A stretch of DNA of 64,000 nucleotides from CAVVEC01 sp963770485 (GCA_963770485.1 CAVYPX010000007.1:18231-82230), one strand, 5' to 3'. Positions 26,335 through 35,803 are shown, counted from the first letter of the stretch. Notes: generated by a model from the letters alone, not told the origin. Numbers and translations are program-made.

Positions 26335-27020
26335 TGATTCGCAAGTTTCCGCTACTTTTCTGCATTCTGGCACTCCTCGTCTTGCCTTTGGCGGCCAACG
26401 CCGGCGATGTGCTTGACCGCATTGTCGCCATCGTGAACGGCCAAATCATTCTGCAAAGCGACTGGGACGACGCCCAGCGCTATGCCGCTTTCGTCGATGG
26501 GCGTCCTCTGGACCAAGTCCGCACCGAGGATCGCAAAGCTGCGCTGGATCAGCTCATTGACCAGGAATTGTTGCGCGAGCAAATGCATGCCTCAGATTTT
26601 CCCCATGTCCCTGACCAGGAAGTAGGCAAGCGGGTTCAGGAGATTCGCAAGCAGTACCCAGGTACGGAAACGGAGCAGGGGTGGAAGGCTGTGCTGGCAC
26701 GGTATGGCCTAACCGACGAGGAGTTGAAACGTCGCGTTGCTCTCGAACTCGATGTGATGCGCCTGGTAGACGCCCGCCTGCGGCCAAGCATCAGCATCGA
26801 CTCCAAGACCATCGAGAGTTACTACAACCAGCAGCTTCTGCCACAACTCCGACAATCGGGAGGGCAAGAAGTTCCTCTTGCCGAAGCCAGCCCACAAATC
26901 AAGGAACTGCTCACGCAGCAGAAGATGAATGAGTTGCTGGTTGCCTGGCTGCAGAACCTGCGTTCCGGAAGTGAAATCCGCACTGAGCCAGTGCCGGATT
27001 CCGAGGGCCAGTTGCGATGA
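26334..27020 (+). CDS. SurA N-domain periplasmic chaperone (no PPIase domain)
   Basis: A 228-residue exported protein: signal peptide MIRKFPLLFCILALLVLPLAANA, then the SurA_N pattern (VLDRIVAIVNGQIILQSDWDDAQRYAAF, ALDQLIDQELLREQM, RYGLTDEELKRRVALELDVMRLVDARLRPSISI) that in SurA forms the chaperone core, followed by the short C-terminal helix. The parvulin PPIase domains of full SurA are absent. Gene overlaps (ATGA with bamA upstream, ATGA with tamB downstream) place it in an outer-membrane biogenesis operon, so a role in escorting unfolded porins to BamA is likely. Confidence 0.88.
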   Translation: MIRKFPLLFCILALLVLPLAANAGDVLDRIVAIVNGQIILQSDWDDAQRYAAFVDGRPLDQVRTEDRKAALDQLIDQELLREQMHASDFPHVPDQEVGKRVQEIRKQYPGTETEQGWKAVLARYGLTDEELKRRVALELDVMRLVDARLRPSISIDSKTIESYYNQQLLPQLRQSGGQEVPLAEASPQIKELLTQQKMNELLVAWLQNLRSGSEIRTEPVPDSEGQLR

Positions 27021-30000
27021 CGGAGACCGGCGCCAGGCCGCGTTGGCGCAGGTTTTGGAAGTATCTGCTGATCGCGACCGCTGCGGGCTGGATCCTGCTG
27101 GGCTTCGCACTGTGGTACAGCACTACCGATTCCTTCCAATCCATGGTGCGCCGCCGGCTGGTGGCTGAGTTGGAGCGGGTTACAGGCGGACGGGTAGACC
27201 TGGGTGGCTTCCACACGATTCCTTTTCGTTTCCAAGTGGACGTGCGCGACCTCACCATCCATGGGCTTGAGGCACCCGGCGAAGTCCCTTACGCGCACGT
27301 GGACCGGTTGGTGGCGGAAGTCAAGCTGATCTCCGTTCTGGGGGCTGAGTTCGGATTCCGGTCGGTGGTGCTTGAGCGGCCTGTGGTCCACATCATTGTC
27401 TATCCGGACGGAACCACCAACCAGCCTGAGCTCAAGGTGAAGCAAACTTCGGGAAGCACCTCGATTGTGAAACTATTCTCGCTCTTCATCAACCGGCTCG
27501 AGATGCGCAAAGGTGAATTTCTGTGGAATGACAGAAAGATCCCCCTCGATTGCGTGGTTAACGATATCTCCGCCGATATGGATTACTCGCTCTTACACCG
27601 GCGCTACGAAAGCAATCTCCTGCTCGGCAAAGTGGATACCAAAGTCGAGAATTATCGTCCCTTGGCGTGGATGGTGGAAGCGCACTTCAGTCTAGGCCAG
27701 GACGATGTTGTGGTGAAGTCCCTGAAGGCCACTTCTGGGCGTTCCCGTCTTGAGGCAAGCGGTCATCTGGAGAATTTTCACCAGCCGAAGATCGACGGCG
27801 CCTACAGCATCGCAATCGATCTGGCAGAAGCCAGCGGCGTTGTCCGGAAGAGGGAATTGCGCGGCGGTATCGTACAAGCCACCGGGCAGGGCTCGTGGAG
27901 CATGCAGGAATTCTCCTCTACCGGCAAACTCGCGGTGAAAGATTTCGAGTGGCGAGACGAATCCATCGCCCTGCGCAACGCGACCTTGAGCAGCGATTTC
28001 ACAGTTACTTCCCAGCGCCTCACGCTTTCTCAGATTCAAGCGATGCTCCTGGGCGGCGATATCAAGGGCGATGCTGAGATCGTCAACTGGCTCAGCTCAT
28101 CGCCCATGAACCGGGTAGCCAAGGGAAAGGGCCTCGAGGAACAGAAGGGAAGCGTGCGCCTGCGGATGAAGGACGTTTCGGCTTACGAGATTACGGCAGC
28201 TCTGTCGTCTTCGACTCGTCCGCTTCATCACATGAATCTAGCGGGCTTGGCCAGCGGAAGTATCGAAACCCACTGGCGGGGCGCGCCCCGCAACGCTGAG
28301 AGCGAGATCGCCCTGGACATTGCGGCTCCAACTCGACTCAAACCGGGACAATTGCCAGTGAGTGCCCATGCCCACGCGATCTACCGGAATGCTCCTGCGG
28401 AGCTGCAAGTCACAGAGTTCAGCGCCGCAACCCGCGCGACCCACGTGCGCGGTTCGGGCACGCTTTCCTCAACCGCGGCTCTGAATCTATTCATCAGCAC
28501 CAACGATCTCAGCGAGTGGCAGCCCATTCTTGAAGCAGTCGGATATCAGGAGCGAATACCGGTCAGGCTGCAGGGACGGGCATCGTTCGAGGGCACCGCA
28601 ACCGGCAAACTGTCCGATATTGCTTTTGCCGGCAGACTGCAATCGCAGGACTTCGATTTTCTCTTCCCCGCAACCCAGCACACACCTGAAAAACAGGTTC
28701 AATGGGACTCGCTGGCTGCGGACATTCAACTTTCGCCCCATGTCTTCGCAGCCCACAACGCCATGCTGCGCCACGGCAATACTGCGGTGAATTTCGACCT
28801 CGTCATGGGCCTGCAACAAAGACGGTTCACCGAAACCAGCCCCTTCACCGCTCATCTGGATATGCGCAACACGGATGTAGCCGGAGTCTTAGCTCTGGCC
28901 GGTTATGACTACCCCATCACCGGCACGATGAACCTTTTTCTTCAAGCTACCGGGACGCGAGCGGAGCCGCGGGGAGAAGGCCGGATCGAGCTTTCCAACG
29001 CCACGATCCGCGGCGAGCCGGTACAGCACTTCGACTCCAGGCTGGAATTCAACGGTGAGCAAGTGTCGTTAAACGAAATTCATCTTACTCAATACGACGC
29101 GCAGGTCACGGGTGCGGGAACCTACGATTTCTCCACCCATGCCTACCAATTCAATTTGAACGGAAACAATTTCGATCTGGCCCGGTTTCCGCAGCTTCAG
29201 GTCAGCCGCGTGCGCGTGGATGGGCAGATGGATTTCAGCGCCGAGGGTTCGGGAACGCTGGAGGTTCCGGAGGTTAACGCGAAGATCCGATTGCGCGATC
29301 TTAAGTTGGACGGAGAGCCCGTGGGGGAGTACACGTTTGATGCACTGACCCAAGGCTCCGAGCTTCGTCTTACCGGACGCTCACAATTCAAGGATGCGCA
29401 ACTCGACCTCGACGGCAATGTTCATCTGCGCGGAGACTGGCCCGCTACGGTGTACCTTCATTTCAACCACCTCGATGTGGACCCCGTGATCCGAACCTAT
29501 CTGAAGGGGCGCGTGACCGGGCACTCTGCGACCGCGGGCGACCTGCGTTTACAAGGCCCGCTGCGCAACCCTCGGGAGCTGCAGGTCGCAGGTAATCTCA
29601 GCGATTTTTCTGCTGATGTCGAGAACATTAAAGTGCGCAACAATGGCCCGATACGTTTTGACATCACCCGGCAATCGCTCAAACTCGAGCAGTTCCACCT
29701 GATTGGGGAAGGCACCGACCTTACGGTCGGAGGTACGGTCCGGCTAGGCGGGCAACACGACCTGGACTTGCGCGCCGAGGGTCATGCGAACCTGCAGCTG
29801 ATTGAGAGTTATAATCCCGACTTCACTGCGTCCGGCGTCGTCGCGGTTGACTTGACCGTCGCCGGTACGGTCTCCCGGCCCACTACTCAGGGCCGGTTGC
29901 AGATCACCAGCGGGTCAGTGGCTTACAAGGATCTCCCCAGCGCATTGAGCGACATCAACGGATCTCTGGTGTTCAATCAAGACCGGTTACAGATTGAAAC

Positions 30001-31048
30001 TCTGACTGCGCATGTCGGCGGCGGCTTGGTGGAGTTTGGCGGTTACGCCACGCTGTACAACCGTCAGCTCAATTTCAATCTCACGTTAAATACCCAGGAC
30101 GTGCGTTTGCGCTACCCCCCGGGTGTCAGTTCCATGACCAATGCCCAACTACGTTTCGCGGGGACGCAATCCGCTTCCGTGCTTTCCGGCGATATCACGG
30201 TCACCAAGCTTGCCATAACTCCCGGCTTTGACTTTGGCGCGTATCTGGAACGCAGCGCCCAGAGCTCGGCTCTGCCGCAAACCAATCCTCTATTGAACCG
30301 CATCCGGATGGACGTGCACGTTGTCACTACTCCCGAACTCCAGATGCAGACTGCAGTAGCGCGACTCTCCGGCGATGCTGATTTGCACCTTCGGGGCACG
30401 GCGGCGAAACCCGTTCTGCTCGGGCGTGCCGATGTCATCGAAGGCGAGTTGTACTTCAACGGGACCAAGTACCGCCTGGAACGCGGCGACGTGACCTTCA
30501 CCAATCCGGTCACCACCACGCCCGTGCTCGATCTGCAGGCTTCCACTCACGTTCGCGATTACGACATCACGGTCAACCTCAATGGCGGGGTAGACAAACT
30601 GAATATGACCTACCATTCCGAGCCGCCGCTGGCGACTGCCGATATCATCAGCTTGCTGGCCCTGGGCCAGACCCAGCAGCAATCGGCCCAGTTGCAGCAA
30701 TCGGGACAGTCCCCAATTGCCCAGCAAGCTTCCAGCGCGGTTCTGGCGGAAGCTTTGAATTCCGCGCTCAGCAGCCGCTCGCGAAGCCTGTTCGGGATCA
30801 GCCACATCAAGATCGATCCGCAAGGCTTGAACACGGAGACCTCTCCGACCACGTCCACGCCTGCAGTCACTATTGAGCAACAAGTGAAAGACAACATCAC
30901 CCTCACCTACACTACGAACGTTTCGCAAACCTCCCAGCAGATCATTCAGGCCGAATACAATGTGACCCGCAACGTCTCGATTCTCGCGATCCGCGATTAC
31001 AATGGCGTGGTTAGCTTCGAAGTTCGAATCCGCCAGCGGAAGAAATAG
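27017..31048 (+). CDS. tamB: TamB-family translocation/lipid-transport protein
   Basis: A 1343-residue AsmA/TamB-type protein. One N-terminal membrane helix (LLIATAAGWILLGFALWYS) anchors it in the inner membrane; the rest is a very long beta-rich periplasmic body with repeating strands (for example GRIELSNATIRGEPVQHFDSRLEFNGEQVSL), expected to form a hydrophobic groove. The last ~300 residues match the DUF490 C-terminal domain (GRADVIEGELYFNGTKYRLERGDVTFTNP, VNLNGGVDKLNMTYHSEPPLATADIISLLALG, and FEVRIRQRKK at the end). TamB works with Omp85 proteins in outer-membrane assembly or phospholipid transport. Its ATG overlaps the surA-like stop. Confidence 0.92.
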   Translation: MTETGARPRWRRFWKYLLIATAAGWILLGFALWYSTTDSFQSMVRRRLVAELERVTGGRVDLGGFHTIPFRFQVDVRDLTIHGLEAPGEVPYAHVDRLVAEVKLISVLGAEFGFRSVVLERPVVHIIVYPDGTTNQPELKVKQTSGSTSIVKLFSLFINRLEMRKGEFLWNDRKIPLDCVVNDISADMDYSLLHRRYESNLLLGKVDTKVENYRPLAWMVEAHFSLGQDDVVVKSLKATSGRSRLEASGHLENFHQPKIDGAYSIAIDLAEASGVVRKRELRGGIVQATGQGSWSMQEFSSTGKLAVKDFEWRDESIALRNATLSSDFTVTSQRLTLSQIQAMLLGGDIKGDAEIVNWLSSSPMNRVAKGKGLEEQKGSVRLRMKDVSAYEITAALSSSTRPLHHMNLAGLASGSIETHWRGAPRNAESEIALDIAAPTRLKPGQLPVSAHAHAIYRNAPAELQVTEFSAATRATHVRGSGTLSSTAALNLFISTNDLSEWQPILEAVGYQERIPVRLQGRASFEGTATGKLSDIAFAGRLQSQDFDFLFPATQHTPEKQVQWDSLAADIQLSPHVFAAHNAMLRHGNTAVNFDLVMGLQQRRFTETSPFTAHLDMRNTDVAGVLALAGYDYPITGTMNLFLQATGTRAEPRGEGRIELSNATIRGEPVQHFDSRLEFNGEQVSLNEIHLTQYDAQVTGAGTYDFSTHAYQFNLNGNNFDLARFPQLQVSRVRVDGQMDFSAEGSGTLEVPEVNAKIRLRDLKLDGEPVGEYTFDALTQGSELRLTGRSQFKDAQLDLDGNVHLRGDWPATVYLHFNHLDVDPVIRTYLKGRVTGHSATAGDLRLQGPLRNPRELQVAGNLSDFSADVENIKVRNNGPIRFDITRQSLKLEQFHLIGEGTDLTVGGTVRLGGQHDLDLRAEGHANLQLIESYNPDFTASGVVAVDLTVAGTVSRPTTQGRLQITSGSVAYKDLPSALSDINGSLVFNQDRLQIETLTAHVGGGLVEFGGYATLYNRQLNFNLTLNTQDVRLRYPPGVSSMTNAQLRFAGTQSASVLSGDITVTKLAITPGFDFGAYLERSAQSSALPQTNPLLNRIRMDVHVVTTPELQMQTAVARLSGDADLHLRGTAAKPVLLGRADVIEGELYFNGTKYRLERGDVTFTNPVTTTPVLDLQASTHVRDYDITVNLNGGVDKLNMTYHSEPPLATADIISLLALGQTQQQSAQLQQSGQSPIAQQASSAVLAEALNSALSSRSRSLFGISHIKIDPQGLNTETSPTTSTPAVTIEQQVKDNITLTYTTNVSQTSQQIIQAEYNVTRNVSILAIRDYNGVVSFEVRIRQRKK

Positions 31049-31080
31049 GCTCAAGCCGGTGGCGACTCACTTTAGCCATC

Positions 31081-31293
31081 TGTCATCCTGGACTGCTTCG
31101 CGAACGCGAAGCAGTCCCGCAGCCGAAGGACCCATCACTGCGTGCGCTCAGATGGTTGAATAAAGGCATTCCCACCGTGTTCTGAACGGGTGAGGGGAGA
31201 ACTCCCTGAATCGCCACCGCGGGGTTCGGGCCCGCGGGGGCCTTCGACTGCGTTGTCATCCGCTTCGCGGAGGACAACTTCGCTCAGGATGCC
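31081..31293. repeat. Paired inverted hairpin element between tamB and the STAS gene
   Basis: The left unit opens TGTCATCCTG (31081-31090) and has a 12-bp perfect stem (31091-31102 / 31105-31116, 2-nt loop), then CGCAGCCGAAGGACCC. The right unit, on the other strand, reads GGCATCCTGAGCG from 31293 leftwards with stem GTTGTC(C)TCCGC-GAA-GCGGA(T)GACAAC and CGCAGTCGAAGGCCCC. The two stems are unrelated in sequence while the outer ends match. The 333-bp gap 31049-31381 holds this pair, the 31313-31330 repeat end, and no gene. Confidence 0.75.
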
Positions 31294-31381
31294 AAACCAT
31301 AGCTGAGATTTGTCAAACTGAGCCACTACCTGCTCCCAACCCGACTTGCTCGTCGCTATTCCACTGACCTAGAATCCCACG

Positions 31382-31744
31382 ATGGTTCCAAACCCGTTGG
31401 AGGTCGAACGGTTGGAGGCAGTCGGAGGGCAGGGTGTGCTTTGGTTGAAAGGACCCCTGACGATGGAAAATTTGTTTCAGTTTCAAAACGCGCTGCGCCG
31501 GGAAGAAAATTCCTCAACCGTAATTCTTGACTTGACCGATGTTCCCTACATCGATTCCTCTGGACTCGGGTCGCTGGTAAGCGCCTACGTATCCCGCCAG
31601 AAAGCAGGACGGCGGGTAGCTCTGAGTGGAGTGAACGACCGGGTATTGAAGTTGTTTGAAATTACGAGAGTGGAGTCACTGTTTCTGATTTTTCCCACCT
31701 TGGATGATGCGGTTGCGGCGCTCACCAATGCCGGCCAGGCATAG
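31382..31744 (+). CDS. STAS-domain anti-sigma factor antagonist
   Basis: A 120-residue single STAS domain protein of the SpoIIAA/RsbV type, which binds an anti-sigma factor or similar partner and is switched by phosphorylation. The conserved VILDLTDVPYIDSSGLGSLVSAYVSRQKAGRRVALSG contains the phosphorylatable serine (the first Ser of DSSGLG), and VLKLFEITRVESLFLIFPTLDDAVAAL forms the C-terminal helix. No anti-sigma kinase or phosphatase is adjacent. It might link to the sigma-factor/kinase pair at 16.9-18.7 kb, but nothing in the sequence shows that. Confidence 0.9.
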   Translation: MVPNPLEVERLEAVGGQGVLWLKGPLTMENLFQFQNALRREENSSTVILDLTDVPYIDSSGLGSLVSAYVSRQKAGRRVALSGVNDRVLKLFEITRVESLFLIFPTLDDAVAALTNAGQA

Positions 31745-31768
31745 CGAAGCGAATCCCGCGGGCCATTC

Positions 31769-33211
31769 TCAACTATTTGCCTTCTCGGCTTTGGACCGGC
31801 CGGCGCTTCTCTCTTTGACCCAGCCTTCTTTGACGATCTGGCGGGCGCGGGCCAGGGCCAGCGAATCTGGTGGAACATCATCGGTGACACACGATGCGGC
31901 CGCGATATAGGCGCGTTTCCCGATGCGAACCGGCGCAACCAGGGTGCTGTCGCTACCGATGAATACGCCATCTTCGATCACGGTGGTGTGCTTGTGCGCG
32001 CCGTCGTAGTTACAGGTGATGGTGCCTGCGCCAATATTCACCCCTTCGCCGATTTCGGAATCTCCGAGATAGGTAAGATGGTTAGCTTTGGAACCTTTGC
32101 CCATGCGGGTTTTCTTGGTCTCGACGAAATTTCCTACGTGCGCGCCTTCCCCGATCTCGCTTCCCGGGCGCAGGTGGGAATACGGGCCCAGCCTCGCCCC
32201 TGCCTGCACGTTAGCTTCGTCGAGCACGCAGCCGGGGAGGATGAGCACGCGGTCTTCGATTACGGAGTCGCGAATCACGCTGTAGGAACGGACACGGCAG
32301 TCGCTACCCACGCGGGTTTTGCCCAAGATTTGTACGAACGGTTCGATAACAGTGTCGGCGCCGATTTTCACATCAGAATCGATCACGCAAGTCTGCGGAT
32401 AAAAGATAGTCACACCGTCGCTCATGAGTTGTTGGCATTTCGTCAGACGCATGCGCTGATCAAGGTCCACCAATTCGGCGCGGGTATTGCTGCCCAGGAT
32501 TTCATGAGGGTCGGCGGCCTCCACCGCGACGACGCGCTCCTTCGCTTTGCCGAGAATAGCCGCCATGTCCGTGAGGTAAAACTCGCCGTGCGGATTGTCC
32601 GTTCTGAGATTGTCGATATGGCGGAACAGCGGCTCCGCGGCGAAGGAGTAAATTCCAGAATTGATTTCTGCAATTTTCTTCTGGGCTGCTGTAGCCGATT
32701 TTTCTTCGACGATGGCCCGCACATCATGGCTGCCTGGTCTCCTGCGGATCACTCTTCCATAGCCGGTCGGATTTTGCAGTCGCGCGGTCAGGATAGTCAT
32801 CGCCGGATTCTTGTCAGCATGGAATTGGCGAAGCTTCTCGATAGTTTGTGGGGTGATCAACGGAGCGTCGCCAGACAGCACAATAATCTGGTCGTAGGGT
32901 GACAGTGCCTCGCGGGCAACCATCAACGCGTGGCCGGTGCCGCGCTGGGGTTCCTGCAGGACGAAGTTCACCCCGGTATGCGAAACGGCTTGGCGGACGC
33001 GATCCGCTTCATGACCGATGATTGCGAAAATATCCTTCGCCGGCACAACTTTCGTCGCCGCCGCGATCACATGCGCCAAGAGAGGCTTGCCACCGACCTC
33101 ATGGAGAACCTTAGGATGTTTTGATTTCAGGCGTGTACCTTTGCCGGCGGCCATGATCGCGATAGCAACGCGCGGGGAATGAGGCAACCTATTAGTCTTC
33201 GGTTTTGGCAT
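31769..33211 (-). CDS. glmU: Bifunctional UDP-N-acetylglucosamine synthesis protein GlmU
   Basis: Acetylates glucosamine-1-phosphate and transfers UMP to form UDP-GlcNAc, the precursor of peptidoglycan and LPS. The N-terminal uridyltransferase has AIMAAGKGTRLKSKHPKVLHEVGGKPLL and VLQEPQRGTGHAL; after HGEFYLTDMAAIL the C-terminal left-handed beta-helix has hexapeptide repeats (VIDSDVKIGADTVIEPFVQI) and the acetyltransferase residues in NFVETKKTRMGKGSKANHLTYLGD and GAGTITCNYDG. About 480 aa from the ATG at 33211; the frame is open a further 147 nt, but those residues are not family-like. Its start lies 96 bp from the end of yvcK on the same strand. Confidence 0.95.
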   Translation of the reverse strand: MPKPKTNRLPHSPRVAIAIMAAGKGTRLKSKHPKVLHEVGGKPLLAHVIAAATKVVPAKDIFAIIGHEADRVRQAVSHTGVNFVLQEPQRGTGHALMVAREALSPYDQIIVLSGDAPLITPQTIEKLRQFHADKNPAMTILTARLQNPTGYGRVIRRRPGSHDVRAIVEEKSATAAQKKIAEINSGIYSFAAEPLFRHIDNLRTDNPHGEFYLTDMAAILGKAKERVVAVEAADPHEILGSNTRAELVDLDQRMRLTKCQQLMSDGVTIFYPQTCVIDSDVKIGADTVIEPFVQILGKTRVGSDCRVRSYSVIRDSVIEDRVLILPGCVLDEANVQAGARLGPYSHLRPGSEIGEGAHVGNFVETKKTRMGKGSKANHLTYLGDSEIGEGVNIGAGTITCNYDGAHKHTTVIEDGVFIGSDSTLVAPVRIGKRAYIAAASCVTDDVPPDSLALARARQIVKEGWVKERSAGRSKAEKANS

Positions 33212-33306
33212 TCGACCCAATATACCGCGAGCAGCGCGCCGTCGTCGCGGCACGATCGTAACGAAAGAAAAACTTTCAGCGAGAGTGCATCGACCCACGC
33301 ATCGGC

Positions 33307-34410
33307 CTAGGTCTTCTGTGCCAGCCTTTGCGCACCAAGCGGCGACCGCGCCTGCCAACCCAGTCGGAGCAAGTCCTGCGCGATTCGATCCGTTGCATGG
33401 CGTGCGACTTCTCCTTCGTCCAGATAATCACCCAGCACCGGACTGACTCCGAGATCCTGGATAGCCTCTACGTCGGCAACCACTTGGGTGGCTCCTTCGA
33501 GTGCGTACTTGGCCTTCAGTTGAGGAGACGCGGGCTTGCCGTTGAGCAAAGCGTAGTCAAAGATGCGGTCCTGGGCATGGCCCTGCAGGGCGCGAATGTG
33601 ATCAGCAGCCGTGCGTCCCAGACTCTCATTCGCCTGGGTCATCAGATTGCAAATATAAACTTTGATCCCCGAGGAGTCCGCGATGGCTTGAGAAATACCG
33701 TTTACCAGCAAGTTGGGGATGAGGCTGGTGAACAGCGAACCGGGACCGATAGTGATCAAATCAGCGCTGGCGATCGCCTCTAAGGTCTGAGGCAGCGGCT
33801 CCGCATCGGGCGGCACCATGGATAGCTCCTTGATGCGGCCCTTGCTGGCGGTGATTTTGGTTTCCCCGCGCACCCGCGTCCCGTCCTCCATCAGAGCTTC
33901 GAGTTCAACATTGGAAGTCGTGGCTGGATAAATATGCCCGCGCGTAACCAGGATTTCAGAAGATAATCGTACGGCCTCGCTGAAATCGCCGGTAATGGAG
34001 GTGAGAGCTGCGAGAAAGAGATTGCCGAAGCTGTGGCCCTCGAGCCCCGAGCCTTTCATGAAACGATGCTGGAACAGCCGGGAGAGCAAGGCCTCATCCT
34101 CCGACAGAGCCACGATGCAGTTGCGCACGTCGCCGGGAGGCAGCATGTTCAGTTCTTTGCGCAGGCGGCCGCTGGAGCCGCCGTCATCGCTTACCGTCAC
34201 CACCGCACAAAGATCAGAGACTGCCGGACCGGCCGGGGGGAGGGGAGATCGTTCTCCTGGAATAACAACGTAGCGCTTGAGTCCTTTGAGCAGGGTGGAA
34301 AGACCAGTGCCGCCGCCGATTGCCACTACGCGGAGATTCCCGCCCACACGCCTCGGGTTGGGCGAAACCTTCGCTTGATCGTCGGAGTAGCCCATGGGGC
34401 TGCCTAGCAA
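33307..34410 (-). CDS. yvcK: YvcK/CofD-family gluconeogenesis factor (cell-shape protein)
   Basis: A cytoplasmic protein related to the LPPG:FO transferase CofD; Bacillus YvcK (GlmR) binds UDP-sugars and controls carbon flow into the cell wall. Motifs: VVAIGGGTGLSTLLKGLK (nucleotide site), VVTVSDDGGSSGRLRKEL, PPGDVRNCIVALS, GHSFGNLFLAAL and ITIGPGSLFTSLIPNLLV. 367 aa. Start at 34410 or 34395 (MGYSDD). It overlaps the TPR gene upstream by 7 nt and precedes glmU, whose product makes UDP-GlcNAc. That is a telling arrangement, because YvcK/GlmR is known to sense UDP-GlcNAc in Bacillus. Confidence 0.92.
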   Translation of the reverse strand: MLGSPMGYSDDQAKVSPNPRRVGGNLRVVAIGGGTGLSTLLKGLKRYVVIPGERSPLPPAGPAVSDLCAVVTVSDDGGSSGRLRKELNMLPPGDVRNCIVALSEDEALLSRLFQHRFMKGSGLEGHSFGNLFLAALTSITGDFSEAVRLSSEILVTRGHIYPATTSNVELEALMEDGTRVRGETKITASKGRIKELSMVPPDAEPLPQTLEAIASADLITIGPGSLFTSLIPNLLVNGISQAIADSSGIKVYICNLMTQANESLGRTAADHIRALQGHAQDRIFDYALLNGKPASPQLKAKYALEGATQVVADVEAIQDLGVSPVLGDYLDEGEVARHATDRIAQDLLRLGWQARSPLGAQRLAQKT

Positions 34411-34967
34411 TCCTCGTCAGAACGTGCGGCAGACGGCAGCTCGGCTCCGGGATCGGGATACAACAATTCAGTGAAACGCGGGTCCTCCGCCAGATTCTGA
34501 AAATCGGAGTCGTTGCGGGCCTGGAAACGAAGCGCGGCATTCGCCCGGATTGCCTCGTCCAGATGCCGCAGTGAATCTTCCACGTGCCCGGTCAGGCAAT
34601 CCAGAGCCGCCAGCCCGTAGGCGACGTAGTCGGCTTTGGGCACTTGCTTGGAAAGCTTGTCCAGATGCTCGCGGGCCCCCACGTAATCTCCGACATTCAT
34701 CAGCGAGATGGCGTAATCGTAGTGCTCTTCCGGACTCTTGAACTGGGTGGCGACCCGTTCCGTTTGTTGGTTGCACGCGTTCAGATGAACTGAAGCGCGA
34801 TCGGCAAGCTCTTTGCTGGGGCCGGTAACCACCTTTTGCAGGTGCGTCCGGGCCTTGTCGAATTTATGCTCCTGCATGGCCCGCAGTCCGGTTTCGTAGT
34901 TTTGCACAGCTTGTGCAAAACGAGGGTCCTCGGCAAACGACTTCTTGGGTGTAGTCTTCTGTGCCAT
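34404..34967 (-). CDS. TPR-repeat protein
   Basis: A 187-residue soluble protein without a signal peptide. Helical repeat units with TPR spacing are visible: FAQAVQNYETGLRAMQEHKFDKARTHLQKVV, EEHYDYAISLMNVGDYVGAREHLDKLSKQ and DYVAYGLAALDCLTGHVEDSLRHLDEAI, then a short acidic tail. It is probably a scaffold; no partner can be named. It overlaps yvcK by 7 nt and heads the minus-strand unit TPR-yvcK-glmU. The 250 bp upstream (34968-35220) contain no gene I can support. Confidence 0.8.
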   Translation of the reverse strand: MAQKTTPKKSFAEDPRFAQAVQNYETGLRAMQEHKFDKARTHLQKVVTGPSKELADRASVHLNACNQQTERVATQFKSPEEHYDYAISLMNVGDYVGAREHLDKLSKQVPKADYVAYGLAALDCLTGHVEDSLRHLDEAIRANAALRFQARNDSDFQNLAEDPRFTELLYPDPGAELPSAARSDEDC

Positions 34968-35220
34968 CTGTAAAACTCTTCCCGTACTCTTCGTAAGTAC
35001 TCCTGTTATCTGTATCTTCGGTTGAGTTCTTTAAACGCTTGCTGGCGATTTCATCTCCATCCCCATGCACGCTGGTCACGGGCCCCGATGGATGCCAAAA
35101 TCCCGGCTGTGGAAAACCCGGTCAGCTATCGATGAAAAGACGTTATACGCGGGTTTGGGGAACGGCGTCAACTCGGGCCAGCTAATGGGTGTCCGCCCGC
35201 CCCGTCAGACCCCGGCTGCA

Positions 35221-35676
35221 CTAGTTAATTGAAGCAGCTTTCTCCAAGTTGACCTGCCGCCAGTCGCCCCGGATGATGCCTTTGCGGATTTGTACCGCCG
35301 TCTTGCCCTTCTGATGCTCGGAATACGCGTAGTACAACTCCTTCAGGCAGATATCGCAGCGAGCGCCGTGGGTATCCTCGAAGCAGCTATGCAGGCTGTT
35401 GTGCCCCATCCGGTCGCAATAACAATAGCAGGGCTGCTGGTGCAGAACAGCCGGGATCTTGGCCGCCAACTCATAGGCATGCGTCTGATACGGAAGCTGG
35501 GCATCGTCTTCCCATAACTGTTCCTTGCCTAGAATGGCGGGCAGTTTCTTGCCCTTGGGCGGTGGGCCCGCATTGTAAGCAGGAACCGAACCCTCCTGCT
35601 GAGAGTTGGCCCACGGGGCCGAGACAGCGAAGGTAATCAGGAACAGAAAGGCCAAGACAAGTCCGCGTTTCAACAT
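35221..35676 (-). CDS. Exported PCYCGC-type cysteine motif protein
   Basis: A 151-residue secreted protein with signal peptide MLKRGLVLAFLFLITFAVSAPWANS. The centre carries a compact cysteine motif, QQPCYCYCDRMGHNSLHSCFEDTHGARCDICLKE, much like the PCYCGC-motif exported proteins of Bacillus and others, thought to bind a metal or cofactor through the Cys/His set. A helical tail (AVQIRKGIIRGDWRQVNLEKAA) follows. The ATG at 35676 starts the signal peptide. It is divergent from lepB, which would process this protein. Function unknown. Confidence 0.78.
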   Translation of the reverse strand: MLKRGLVLAFLFLITFAVSAPWANSQQEGSVPAYNAGPPPKGKKLPAILGKEQLWEDDAQLPYQTHAYELAAKIPAVLHQQPCYCYCDRMGHNSLHSCFEDTHGARCDICLKELYYAYSEHQKGKTAVQIRKGIIRGDWRQVNLEKAASIN

Positions 35677-35803
35677 GTACCGTTTCCCCGGTGAATATTG
35701 TAACCTGAATCCTGCGCTTGTTGTAGTCTGGGGCGAGCGCGGCAGTTGCCCCCAGGACGGCACTCACGCGGGAAGTCCGATCCGTATAAAATGTACGGAG
35801 AAC

